The notes under the pieces are model-generated. The model was not told the origin of the DNA. It did not search any database and saw only the letters and a list, made by a program, of their open reading frames with translations. Positions 12,481 through 23,398 of a DNA stretch of 64,000 nt are shown piece after piece. The stretch comes from Chloranthus sessilifolius. Its lineage: Eukaryota; Streptophyta; Magnoliopsida; Chloranthales; Chloranthaceae. Each line of letters begins with the position of its first letter. The first letter of the stretch is position 1. The translations under genes were made by a program, and so were the position numbers. Location: the NCBI GenBank assembly GCA_021018995.1, contig CM037585.1, positions 128,616,831-128,680,830 on the forward strand, in the 5' to 3' direction.

Positions 12481-12621
12481 GTTTTGATCTGTCCTCTTTA
12501 ATATTGATGGTTGTGCATGATTCTATGTCTGGGATGACCCCAATAAGCATAAGCATGATTCTATGTCTAGGATGCGGGATTGATGGTTGCTTGCTGGATT
12601 AATCAAAGATGTATACACGAG

Positions 12622-12838
12622 CATGGTATCAAATATCAGCCGATACCGATACGTATCAGGTATCAACTTAGGTATCGGTATTAAGTATCGGCCAATACGG
12701 TGTCAGGTATCGGCTTATACGGTATCGGTATCAGTTAATACCTCTATTTTCTTAATTTTTTTTAAAGACACCGATACAACTTGATATCAACCGATTTGTA
12801 TCAGTCCTCCATGAACGGATACTGAGTTTGACACCTTG
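12622..12838. mobile_element. hAT-like MITE rich in CGATACC, 8-bp target duplication
   Basis: The left end CATGGTATCAAA and the right end GTTTGACACCTTG are imperfect inverted repeats. The flanks TACACGAG (12614-12621) and TACATGAG (12839-12846) agree at 7 of 8 bases, as expected for an aged hAT duplication. The interior is built of CCGATACCGATAC and TATCGGTATC words. It is non-coding. Confidence 0.75.
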
Positions 12839-13013
12839 TACATGAGGCATAAAAGTGGCTGTCCAGACCTATGTATTCCATCTTTAAAAGCCTTAGCTGT
12901 GTAGCAGTCCATCCCATTTTCTTTTACATTGTTATACAGTGGACAATGTTTTATAGACAATGTTGCAGATAGCTTATGTGGCGCGACGTGACTGGCTGCA
13001 CATATAGTGGGGC

Positions 13014-14477
13014 TGATTAGTCACATAATTTATCATTTTATCACCCTTAACTTAGTGATGCTAGATCTTAGTTTGCTACTAACAAATTAATTATGTACAT
13101 ATATTAAGAAAAATCAGTAAAAGAGAGTCAAAGTGTTAAACTTCGTCAAAATGAATTCAAAAAGCAGTAAGAATGAGGATGGAGCGTGAAAGACAATTCG
13201 TTATATGCTTTGAAGTTAGAAAATCATAAAAGACGATTGAACGTAGCTGAAGAAGAGACAAAAAGTAAGAAATCATAAATTACGATTCTTAAAGACGTTC
13301 AAAAAGTAAAATGCGATACAAAGGAGAAAAGCGATCAATCATAAATAAAATCGTAAATGAAGAATCGTCCTGAGAGTGAAAACTGTAAAAAGAGAACAAT
13401 TGTAATTTATGATTGTATAAATTGAAGTTCTTGTGTTGTTGATCATGTGAAGAAGATTTACACCGCCATGCATATAATTAGAAAAACTCTTAAATTAGAA
13501 GTTTGGCCACTCACGGATTTGAGAAGATTGACGAAGGAAGACTCCTAAAAGATCTCTGTTACTGAAATAAAGGAGAAAGTTTAGAAGCGTATCTACTATT
13601 CAAAGCAAGAAAAACTAGGATTAGAAGTAGAGTTATAATAGGAATATTTTATTTTAGTAGTTTCTTTTGTTAGAATTAGATCAATATAAATCGACTCTTA
13701 ATGATCTATAAATAAGAGAGCTTGGTATAGGAATTCCTCATCGAAAGAATTCTCAGTATCAATTGACAACTGAGGTTGAGTTTTCTTCCAATAAAAAATT
13801 TAGAGTAGTTTAGTTTAGATATTCAAGGTTCATCGATCACAATTGATGATTGGGATTGAGAGCTGAAAGATTAGTGTAGATATTCGTAGTTTCTCAGAAT
13901 CAATTAATGCCTGCGGCTAAGGGGTGAAAGATATATTTTTATTTGCTTTCTAGTTTAAATTTCTTTTTATTGCAATTTACTGCTTTGTAAATAGCTTTAA
14001 GTTTTAATTTGAATTGACGACTCAGGTTGAGATTTGTAAATTAGTGTAACGATTTTACTTTTCTATCTTTGATTTTCTGGAATTTGATTGACGCCTAAAT
14101 TTCTGATAGATTAAAGATTAGTATAGATTTATATTGAAGGATGTTAGTTTTTAATTGACGCTCAAATTCTAGAGGATTGAGATATAATGTAACGGTATTT
14201 TAAATTTGTAAATATTCGATAGCTGAAGATTATGATTAACGACCACAATTTGAAGAAGGATTTATGATTTATTTTCTGCAAATTAGTTTAAGAAACCATT
14301 CTTTCATTCATATTTCTCAAGTAGTTTATGATCTTAAAGATAAATATAAGTTTCCAGCATAACAAAATATAAGATAACTCACTTCCTCGTGGGAACGATC
14401 CTATGTTAGTATTACAATTTTCATTGTGCGTTTGTAATAGGTTAAGACTTAATTAAAACAACATAAAGAGCACATCA
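13014..14477 (+). repeat. 5' LTR of element A
   Basis: The start TGATTAGTCACATAATTTATC is placed by analogy with element B (TGATCGG...), and the end ...CACATCA lies six bases before the primer site. A TATA box TATAAATA at 13707-13714 follows a purine-rich segment. Unlike B, this LTR has no TCAATCGATTGA palindromes. The 5' boundary is uncertain. Confidence 0.6.
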
Positions 14478-14483
14478 AGTTTT

Positions 14484-14501
14484 TAGCGCCGTTGTCGAAG
14501 A
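14484..14501 (+). other. Primer-binding site of element A (tRNA-Asp type)
   Basis: TAGCGCCGTTGTCGAAGA sits just after the LTR end. It differs at a few positions from the TGGCGCCGTTGCC site typical of Athila elements, consistent with decay. Confidence 0.65.
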
Positions 14502-14850
14502 AATTGATTTGATTTTATATTAGTTTTAGAAAACAAATATTTATCTTTCTCTTTTTATATTTCTTTATCTTTTTTTAAAAAATTTATGACTTCTTAAATC
14601 CTTTACAAGTTTATTTGGAACAAGCGAGTCAAGATTTCAACTTCCCCTGATCAAAGAAGCTAGAGGCTCAAATTTGTTTCTCTCTGTTTTCTAAAATAAA
14701 AATTAAATAAAGCTAAAAACATCATTTTTTCTTTTTGTATGCATCACACTCAATCTCAGAGTCTAGATTTCTCGAGTGTGATCCAGAATTGAAAGGACTC
14801 TCTTGCGTAATTTAGCAGCAAACCGATCTTCCGCAAGAGAATCCCGAAAC

Positions 14851-16067
14851 ATGACTGATGATCTTTCTATCCAACCACATTTCAGTCCTGTAGCTTTGAC
14901 CGAGCCCTCTTGTATAGTTATACCTGAGGTGTCTGTAGGTCAAAATTATGAAATCAAGCTCAACACACTCTAATCTTTACCTACCTTTCATGGGCTTGAT
15001 CGAGAATATCTCTACCAACATCTGAGGGACTTCATAGAACTTTGCACAGTGTTGCAATTATCGACAGTCAACAAAGAGGCATTGAAACTACGTCTGTTCC
15101 CCTTTTCTCTTAAAGATCGGGCGAAGGCATGGATAATTTCATTACTTGCCAGGAGTATTACCACATGGAATGGACTGCAGTCCAATTTCTTGGGTGAGTA
15201 TTTCCCAATTGGTAGAACTAACGAAATTCGTCAAGCAATCCAGGACTTCAAACAATTACCGAGAGAATTATTTCATGAGAGTTGGGAACGAATGAAGGAT
15301 TTATTACAAAAGTATCCTCATCACGAGGTATCAAATTTGTTGATAGCGCAAAGTTTCTACCAAGGGTTGACTGAGACTAATCAGCCTACAGTAGATGCCG
15401 TCAGTGGAGGAGCCTTTATGGCTCAGAATGGCTAACAGTCTTGAAATCTGTTTGAAAAATTGGCTGACAATTTTAAGCAAAAACATGCCTTGTTAAGATC
15501 TGATTCTGATGTGATCCGCTACACCCCACTCACAAGGGGTAGACTTTACGATATTAGTAAGGATAGAGTAAAGGAGGATGACATGAATGTAAAAGTAACA
15601 ACACTTGAATAACAAATCGCAACATTAATGGTGTCCAAACCTAGCACTCCAGATAGATCTTAGGAAACTATTCTAACTACTAGAGTTTCACTTATTCCGA
15701 GAACCTTGTTACACCATCATACCAAGAGGTGATGGAAAAAGAACAAGTAATGACATTCCAAACGAGAGACTATGGGAACACCTATAACCCGTCATGGAGG
15801 AACCACCCTGGATTCAATTATGGTTCCACGGGAGGAGCACAGCTAGCACTAACTGTTGCGCAGCCTAGATCCCCTAAACTCAAGTTTTCCATCCTAGACC
15901 TCCCATGCCAACTGTGCAATAACAATATGGCCCACAAAGTAATGCACCTGATGCCACAGTTGTTCAAATCCTCAAGGATTTACAGCAACAGTCGCATCAA
16001 CATTCAAAGGATTTACATCAGCTTGCCTAATTCTCTCAAACACTCCATTCGGATACACAGTCCATAA
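14851..16067 (+). pseudogene. gag of element A (broken)
   Basis: The frame starts at ATG 14851 (MTDDLSIQPHFSP) and is the same frame as the long open stretch 15049-15435. A TAA near 14970 interrupts it. The stretch LRLFPFSLKDRAKAWI followed by ITTWNGLQSNFLGEYFP is the retrotransposon gag domain of the Athila type, the capsid protein that packages element RNA. The frame continues with stops through FEKLADNFKQKHA to about 15660. A second frame, 15729-16067, holds the C-terminal motif YGNTYNPSWRNHPGFNYGS, also typical of Athila gag, so at least one frameshift lies between. No zinc knuckle was found. The gene cannot make full-length gag. Confidence 0.8.
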
Positions 16068-16210
16068 CGAAGTTAGAAAGCCAGATTGGTTAACTAGCTT
16101 CGCAGGTGAGAAAGAGAGAAAGTGACCAGTTGCCTACACAGCCGGTTAACAATCCTAGAGGACAAGTATTCTTGGGGGAGACATCAGCTCCCCAAAATTC
16201 AACATAAAAA

Positions 16211-16483
16211 CCTCATGGATTGTCGAGCTACCGACTCATCTGTAGCACTCCTTGTAAAATATGTAAAATTATTTCTTTCCTTTTAAGCTTAGGTTTTACA
16301 TTATGAGACAAATCGTTGAAAAACGATGTATCGTAGTATAATTCCTATTATACATTATCTCGAACAATCGTATAAATTTACGATTGATCGTAAAAATCTT
16401 TCAGTGCAAGCGTAGCGATTACGATTTGACTGATACGAAAGTTTGTATATAAAAGCTGAAAAACTCATTATAAAAAATATGTT
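16211..16483. other. Junction region, nothing recognised
   Basis: Unique-looking AT-rich sequence between the truncated element A and the palindromic repeat cluster. It contains complementary words around 16310-16380 (ATCGTTGAAAAACGATG) but no gene. Confidence 0.4.
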
Positions 16484-16880
16484 TATTGGAGACGGCTTTT
16501 GGCCGTCTCCAATGATGTCTAAGTCGTCTCTAATACTATTAGAGACGGCTTCCATGTAGTCTCCGATAGCCCTGTCTCCAATGTTATTAGAGACTAAACA
16601 TTGGAGATAACTTTTGACCGTCCCCAATATTTGAGCTTATTGGAGACCGCCATAAGCCGTCTCCATTGTCATATCAATGCATGTTGGAGACGACTTTTAG
16701 CCGTCTCCATTGTCCATGCATGTTGGAGACGACTTTTAGCCGTCCCCAATACTAATCTTCTACTAATGGAGATTGCTTGAAGTCGTCTCCAATAAGTCTT
16801 CCTATGTTATGGAGACGGTTGCAAGTCGCCTCCAATAAGTTTTACTCTGCTATTGGAGACGACTTTCGGCCGCCTCCAAT
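16484..16880. repeat. Clustered GGAGACGG/CCGTCTCC palindromic repeats (CACTA subterminal type)
   Basis: About ten units of the form TTGGAGACGGCTTTTGGCCG and its inverse, each a short palindrome spaced 35-60 bp apart, occupy the segment. One block with CATGCATGTTGGAGACGACT is directly duplicated (about 16676-16750). Such arrays are known at the subterminal regions of plant CACTA elements, where transposase binds. No CACTA terminus was found on either side, so the element is partial or undefined. Confidence 0.55.
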
Positions 16881-18782
16881 GAAATTTTTATTTTTTTTAA
16901 TGTTGTTTTTTTTTTCCCAGGCATCATATTGCCCAACAGTATACATCCATGACCTGTAAAATAATATAAAATAAATAATTATTCTATTTTATATTTAGCA
17001 CATCCAAAATATTCAAAATTTTAGGTAAAAATATAAGTTACATTTAGATGGGAAGCAAAATTATTTATAAAAAAGACCAAAAAAATAGTAACAAATTTTT
17101 TGCTTAGCACCAACCGCAACCTCAAATTTTCAATTGTTTTCAAAGAAGAAAAAGGAAAATAGCAACTATACATTCATATGTTTCAGATATACAAAATAGT
17201 TAACTAGTCTTTCTGGGGTTCAAGTTCATATTTTTCCCTTGGCATGCGAAGTAATGGTCAAAACAAAAGATCATTTATTTGATTCTAGTTCTGCTTCTGA
17301 ATTCGAACGCAAGCAAAAAAAGGCCGTCAGAATTCACTGCCAAGCATTGAGATCCCGCCATGCGACAAGAGCATCTGTATCAACAAGTTCAAGATTTTTT
17401 GAATTAATACTTGAAATGGGAAAGCAAATCAGAATAGTATGATGTGAATGCAAATAGCTATTAGTTAAATTTACCTGCCAAACTGTTTAAGCTGTACCCA
17501 TTAGGAACATGTAATCCATTGTCAGTTTTATTTGTTAAAAATTGCTTAGAAATGGCAAAAGAAATGCAAAAAATTACAGAAATTCTGCAGAGTTTCCAAT
17601 CCATTAGGTTCCTTTGTAGGGAATCCATTAGAGGGATTAAAGCTTTGGAAAAGTTGCCAATCCAAAAAATGGGACCTTAACTGCATCAGAAGGTTATGAA
17701 GGTAGATGGTATTATGTGCCCATCACAACATATACTTTCATTTATTTCTCATATATAAAATAGTAGATTGGTCGGATTCAGCTGGGGAAACCTGTATTGG
17801 GGTTCACCATGTTTCAAAACCTTCGATAAAAGGGATATAAACCTGCAAACCATGTATACTGTAGTCTTAGTATATGTGATCCTTGTGTGCTGTGTCATCT
17901 GTTAACTACTATATATCATCGTAGCAATTGGAGATTACATTCCACTGCTGCATATAATTTTGAGGTGAAAATCCTTTGCATTAAAGGGATTTTTAAAACT
18001 TAATATAATTGATATAGGGATCCACCGGTTGGAATTGATCACTGCCTGCTCATCTATTTTATTGAAGAAGTTTCAGTTTATTCTTTAATTATCCAAGAGA
18101 AAGGAAATGGTTGATTTTCTTCACTAAATATATAGATAGAGCAACTGTCAGAAATAGAAAAAGCTTCAGTTTTTTATTCAAACTTCGTCTAATGCAAAAC
18201 TGCCTCCTCTGTTTTATTGGGTTTTTAGTCTTACAACATCATGCCAGTAGAGAAATCAGTCAAGAAGGAGCCCACTCCACTCTCTAATTCCCTATAGAAA
18301 TAGTAATCTATTTACCGCATTCTATTCTTCTCCACATTCTATCCTTTCTTCCCACTGAAGATGCAGTAAAAGCCAGTCTTTTATCGATAAGGTGGAGATA
18401 TATCTGGGCATCTATACCGACTTGGGACACTTCCACTGTGATCGTTTTCAAAGTAGTATAAAGAGGACCAATTTTATGTAGATGATAAAATATTAAAAAC
18501 AACAGTGACCAATTATTGTCTTGTCAGAGTAAGAATCAGAGGCATAAGCTACATAAGCTATGAAAGACTTTCAAATCGGATGACAAGGCATGCAACAACT
18601 GTCCTTTTAACTGCACCAAGGAGCAATGAGACTATGATGGGACACGTGTCACCTGTGGGTGTTCCTGAGTGTATTTCAAAGGTGAAGAGGGCTGAATTTT
18701 GGCCTTGTTAAACGAACGGCTGCTTGGAAATCTAATAGTATTTAGATGGTGGGTAGAAACCCAAGTTATATAATTAGGGTTT
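16881..18782. other. AT-rich sequence without recognised genes
   Basis: A 67-codon frame at 17239-17442 and other short frames have no family motif. There is no retroelement pol sequence, although the outer Tat-like element would be expected to have its pol to the left of the antisense gene that ends at about 18.8 kb. Its left part is therefore deleted or lies elsewhere. Confidence 0.4.
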
Positions 18783-19186
18783 CATTGATTGGTAATTGGG
18801 TTATTTATAAAAATGAGCTGAGACAAAGAAAGAGTATTTGTAAGAGGGCTTACCCCTGGAACCATCTCAGGAGGAGGGTCTCTGGCTGCTTCAGCTGAGA
18901 TGCGCGCCTGCTTGTCCACATTGACGCATAGACCTGAGAGAAAGCTATCGTCGAGGCGTCTGAAGGTCCCATAGACCACGAGCGGTGCACCACCAAGGGC
19001 ACCCACATGAGAAGTACTCGATGGACCAGCACCTGAAGAACCCTCACTAGACGAGCCAGCACCTGAGAAACCCGCACCTGAAGGACCCGCACCGGAGGGG
19101 CCAGCACCTAAGGGACCTGCCCTTGAAGCAATCGCAGTACCCGCCGCCACTCCACCTTCACCATCCGAGTCATCCCCTTGAGCAAA
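18783..19186 (-). pseudogene. Antisense PMD gene, 3' exon(s) with Gly-Ala-Pro-Ser repeats
   Basis: On the minus strand an acceptor (TTTTTTCAACAG) precedes the exon that starts at 19186 with FAQGDDSDGEGG and runs 111 codons to a donor GGG/GTAAGC at 18854. It contains five or more GAGPSGAGPSG-type repeats and ends in DPPPEMVPG. A possible last exon (18818-18783) follows an acceptor TTTGTCTCAG and ends at TGA. Phases fit exon 4, whose final codon CAA and donor GTAATT lie at 19278-19272, just left of element B. The low-complexity repeat tail is common at the end of plant mobile domain proteins. This is the fifth exon of the gene that continues at 46836-51010. Confidence 0.65.
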
Positions 19187-19283
19187 CTGTTGAAAAAAGT
19201 AGAGATTCGTTCAGTAGAAACCAAAGTTGAATTGAAACCAAAAGATGACTAATCTAAAAGAAAAAGGAGAATTACTTGAGTGC

Positions 19284-20576
19284 TGATCGGTGCCGAAATG
19301 TGACTATATTTTGCACCTTAATTCCTACAGCTAGCTAGCCGATGAAAGCATCTGATGGTTGTTATGTAGTTTCAATGTTTACAGGTGTTTCTGACCGTTA
19401 GATCATTAAAAAATATAAAAGAGAACAATTAAGGGTTACTCAAGAACTGTGGACCAAAAAGGTTAAAAGAAGCATCGAAATCTATGAAGTAGCTCAACTT
19501 CCACCAGGAGAATGGAGACTCTACCCATATATGTCAATCGATTGACAAGAGAGATAGTTTTGCCATCTTTTTCGAATTTGAGGTCAATCAATTGAGATAA
19601 TTAGAAAATATTTTGCCCGTCCCTGTATAAAGAAAGCTACGGCTTTATTTTGGGGGATCTATTCTCTATCTTTTCTCAATCTTGGGCTCACATTCTCTCG
19701 TTTCTTTTAGGGTTCTCTGGGTAAATTGTACTTAGGCTTTACATTTTTTTTCTTTTACAGTTTATGGAATCATAGATTGTATTTAGGAAAAGCATTATAA
19801 AAAGATCTGTGGGGTGATAAATAAAAAGTGCATATTTAAAGGAATGACTTCGAGTTTACAACGAGATCGCACACCAAGGATGAGCGGCTAAATCATTTGT
19901 TCAAGGAGGATGCGATCCCCAGATAAGTAACATTTTTATGATTAACTCCACAGTCTCTTAATTTCATCATGGAATCATTCTGCTAAAAGTGTGTCTAAAT
20001 TGAATATCTTTCGAATGCTTTATTATGGTCGTTGATCTATGTTATCAACGACCATAATCGTCAAATCTGTACCTACAAGCCGATCTATGCTGCAAAGTGA
20101 TTATATGTTCATGGTCGTGATTTAAGAATCTTGAGATACGCTATATTTTTTACATGATTCATACCGTAATGATAGGCTGAGTTATCGTTTTTAAATAGGA
20201 TATGCCGGATCGATGATCACGTTTTCTTACGATTCATTTTTCTAGATAAATGATGGTATGATTGATGTGTTATGGAATTGTGGGTTTAATGGTAGAAAGG
20301 TTATAAATCTTAGGTAACAAATTCCTTGATCATTCATAGAATTATCATTTTATTTATCAAAAATTGTCTTGCTTAGATTAGTTATTTTTCTTGCATTTAG
20401 AATAGTGTGATAATTATTTAGCAAATTGAACTTTTTCCCTTGGTACTTTCTTGGGCATTTCAAATCTCTTTAAGGATTAGTTAAATTTCATGTTTCCCTG
20501 TGGGTTCGACACCCTTTATTTTACCGTACTACAACTGATCTTGTGCACTTGCAAGGGTATATTTTAAAATCGATCA
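19284..20576 (+). repeat. 5' LTR of element B (1293 bp)
   Basis: It aligns throughout with 45494-46830. It keeps one intact palindrome TCAATCGATTGA (19534-19545) and one degenerate copy (19584-19595), where the 3' LTR has four. The TATA box is TGTATAAAG at 19624-19632, one base off from the 3' LTR. U5 ends after CTTGCAAGGGTATATTTTAA. Confidence 0.92.
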
Positions 20577-20582
20577 AGTTTT

Positions 20583-20600
20583 TGGCGCCGCTGCCAAGGA
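20583..20600 (+). other. Primer-binding site of element B (tRNA-Asp type)
   Basis: TGGCGCCGCTGCCAAGGA lies six bases after the LTR end. TGGCGCC matches the 3' end of tRNA-Asp used by Athila elements. Confidence 0.85.
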
Positions 20601-21952
20601 AATCGGCGAAGTTTTGATAATTCAGAAAGAAATTTTTGGGAAATTGCTTGACAGTCAATCAATTGAGATCTTCTCCTCAATCGATCGACTGTGTTCCGTA
20701 TTTGTGGTGTGTTAGTATGTCATTCGATTGAGCCGAAAGAGTCAATCAATCAACCATTTTGACTTCTTTTTTTTTTTTTTAATTCCAACAAGTAAAAATC
20801 TAAAATTTTAATTTCAAATTTTAAATATTGAAATTTTGGATTTTTAAATTTTGAATGATGAAATTTTGAAATTGTTGAAATTTGAAATTTGGAGCTTGAA
20901 GGCTGATTTTTAATTTTTGAAATTTGAAATTTGCAATTTGAAGTATGAAATTTAATTTCTAAATTGAATTTTGATTTTCTTGTGTGAATTTTGAATTTTG
21001 AAATTTAGAATTGGCATTTTGATTTTTGATTTGCAAAATCTTCTTTCCTTATTTTCTTCTCTTTGATAAGATTTTGTGGAATTCTTTTAGGGAGTTAAGG
21101 ATTTTTAGGATTTCTTATTTAGGATTTATAGGAGTCTTTTATTTTTTTTCTTCTTTTCCCCTTTGAGGTAGGATTTTGTAAGATTTTGTGGGATTGTTTT
21201 TAGATTTTAAATTTTCAATTTTAAAATTTAATTTTGAAATTTGAATTTAAAATTTTAAATTTTGAATTTGAATTTCGATTTTTGAAATTTTAAATTTGAA
21301 TTTCAAAATTTGAATTTTGAGTTTTAAATTTTAAATTTTGAATTTGATTTTGAAATTTGAAATTTGAATTAAAATTTTGACTTTCAACTTTTAAATTTTA
21401 ATTTTTGAATTTTGAATTTTAAAATTCGAATTAAAAAAAAAAAAAAAAAAACCAATCAAAATTTAATTTTCTTTTCTTCTGGCTATTGTTCATCTTAGAA
21501 ATCAATCGATTGAAAATTTCTCTGTCAATCGATTAAGACTGGAATATTATTTGTCGTGAAATTTTTTGGAATTCTTTCAATCGATTGACATTTCTCTGTC
21601 AATCGATTGACTAGACCTCTGTTGCTTGCCTTCTCAGTTGGCAATTTTGTGTTGTCCAGCTGGACTTTTGAACCTCAATCGATTGATTTTAATACATCAA
21701 TCGATTGACGGATAAGTCTCTGTTGGAATATTATTGTGTGTTTTGTTTCAATCGATCAAGACCATTGCTTCAATCGATTGAAGCTGAAATCTGTGAGTTT
21801 ATTATGGATTCAGTAATCCTTGTTTTGGGTGTTGGTGCATGAGTTTTACTCGATCTCATCACCCACATCTACAATCATTTAATCTTGAGATCAAACGGTC
21901 TTGCAGAGAAAATCGTAGAATCCAAAAGAATCTGTATCATCATATTAAAATC
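20601..21952 (+). other. Untranslated leader of element B with palindromes and AAATTT-rich tract
   Basis: The leader holds no ORF before the gag ATG. Bases 20790-21430 are an extreme cryptic simple repeat of AAATTTTGAAATTTGAATTT words. Palindromes TCAATCGATTGA and near copies flank it (20652, then at least six between 21502 and 21781). Confidence 0.8.
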
Positions 21953-23398
21953 ATGGCAGATCAAAGGCCAGAAATGAATGAGAACAATCAAAACATCAAT
22001 AATGGAAATAATAGGAATAATAATCATGATGAGGGCCCAAGAACATTGGATATTTAAAATGATCCTGATTTTTACGAGGATCAGGATAGTATCATGCATG
22101 CTCCCATTCCAGGAAACCATTATGAATTCAAATTAGCAATGATTCAAATGTTACCAATTTTCCATGGATTGTCCAATAAAAATCCACATGTTTACTTAAA
22201 TGAATTCACTGGGGTGTGTAAAATGTTCAGAGTTCACAATGTCACCGACGAGATAGCTAAGCTACGACTCTTTCCTTTCTCTTTAAGGGATAAGGCAAAA
22301 CCTTGGTTCTATTCATTAGAACCACAATCTATCCAGAGTTGGGCAAAGCTACACTGTCCATTCCTTAAAAAATATTTTTCAATGACCAAAACCATTGAGT
22401 TGCATCAGAAGATTCAATTTTTCTCCCAACAACCTACAGAAATATTTCATAAATGTTGGGAACGCTTCAAGAAATTGATCAGGAGTTGTCCTAATCATCA
22501 ACTTCCAAGGTGGCAACAGGTCCAAAGTTTTTACAATTGACTGATTCCAGAAGAGAGACGCATGGTTGATGCATTTTGTGGAGGGTCATGCGCCACAAAA
22601 GAGGCTGATGAATTTTGGGCATTGTTTAAAAATTTATATCAAACCTCAATATAAAATGCGACAATGGGGCGAACTAACTTGGATGTGGCAACTAAATCTC
22701 ATGTGTTGACCAGAGATGGACTATATAATTTCAACAATAATACCTCAGATCTATCAACAAAAGTTGACATGTTCAAACAAATGAACATATTGTTAGCTGC
22801 AACCAAGCAAGCTAAAATTCCCATCAACCCCACGGTTTGTTCAATTTGTGACCACCCAGGTCACATGGCTAACGAGTGTCCAACTACCTTGTCATTCTTC
22901 CCTGATGAACCTACTCCTCAAGAACAGGTGAATCTGACTCAATCGTATCAGTGGCAGGGTAGGAACATGTACTCAAACACCTACAATCCGAAATAGAAAA
23001 ATCACCCCAACTTAGGATGGGGAGGATCAAACCAAACTGGACAGGTGAACCAGTAGTACAGATCCAACATAACGAGTGGACAATAGAACTTTTGTCCACA
23101 ACAGAAATCTAATTTTTAACAAAATTCTCCTTATTATCATCCAAACTCTGAGTTCCGCAAAAATCAGAATTTCAATCAGAATTTCAATCAGAATTTTAAT
23201 CAATTTCAAACTACCATTTCGAAAGATTCTGATTTTGAAGAAAAGATTATGTGAAATATGCAAGCTTTTCAGCAGATGATGATGGACCAATTTAGCCAAT
23301 TGACCAATCAATTGAGTCAACGAGAGGAAGGTAGGCTCCCTAGCCAACCCATCAACAATCCACGAGGCTAAGCATCACTTGATGAAAGACCATCGAAT
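21953..23398 (+). pseudogene. gag of element B, N-terminal part (broken, interrupted by element C)
   Basis: The start ATG at 21953 gives MADQRPEMNENNQ, like other Athila gag proteins; an in-frame upstream ATG exists at 21839. The same frame carries the gag domain (LRLFPFSLRDKAKPWF at about 22257, then SIQSWAKLHCPFLKKYF) and a CCHC zinc knuckle CSICDHPGHMANEC at 22838-22879 that binds RNA. In-frame stops lie at 22055, 22538, about 22652 and 22994, and further ones follow in the Asn/Gln-rich tail. At 23398 the frame is cut by element C; it resumes at 36267. Several stops precede or replace Gln codons, as expected from C-to-T decay. Confidence 0.88.

Larger units (their letters stand above)
13014..16210 (+). 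mobile_element. Element A: truncated Athila-like LTR retrotransposon
   Basis: The order is 5' LTR (about 13014-14477), primer-binding site, non-coding leader, and gag, after which the element stops near 16210. Protease, reverse transcriptase, integrase and a 3' LTR are all missing. Lineage is inferred from the tRNA-Asp-type primer site and the gag sequence, both like element B. No TSD was seen because the 3' end is lost. Confidence 0.75.
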
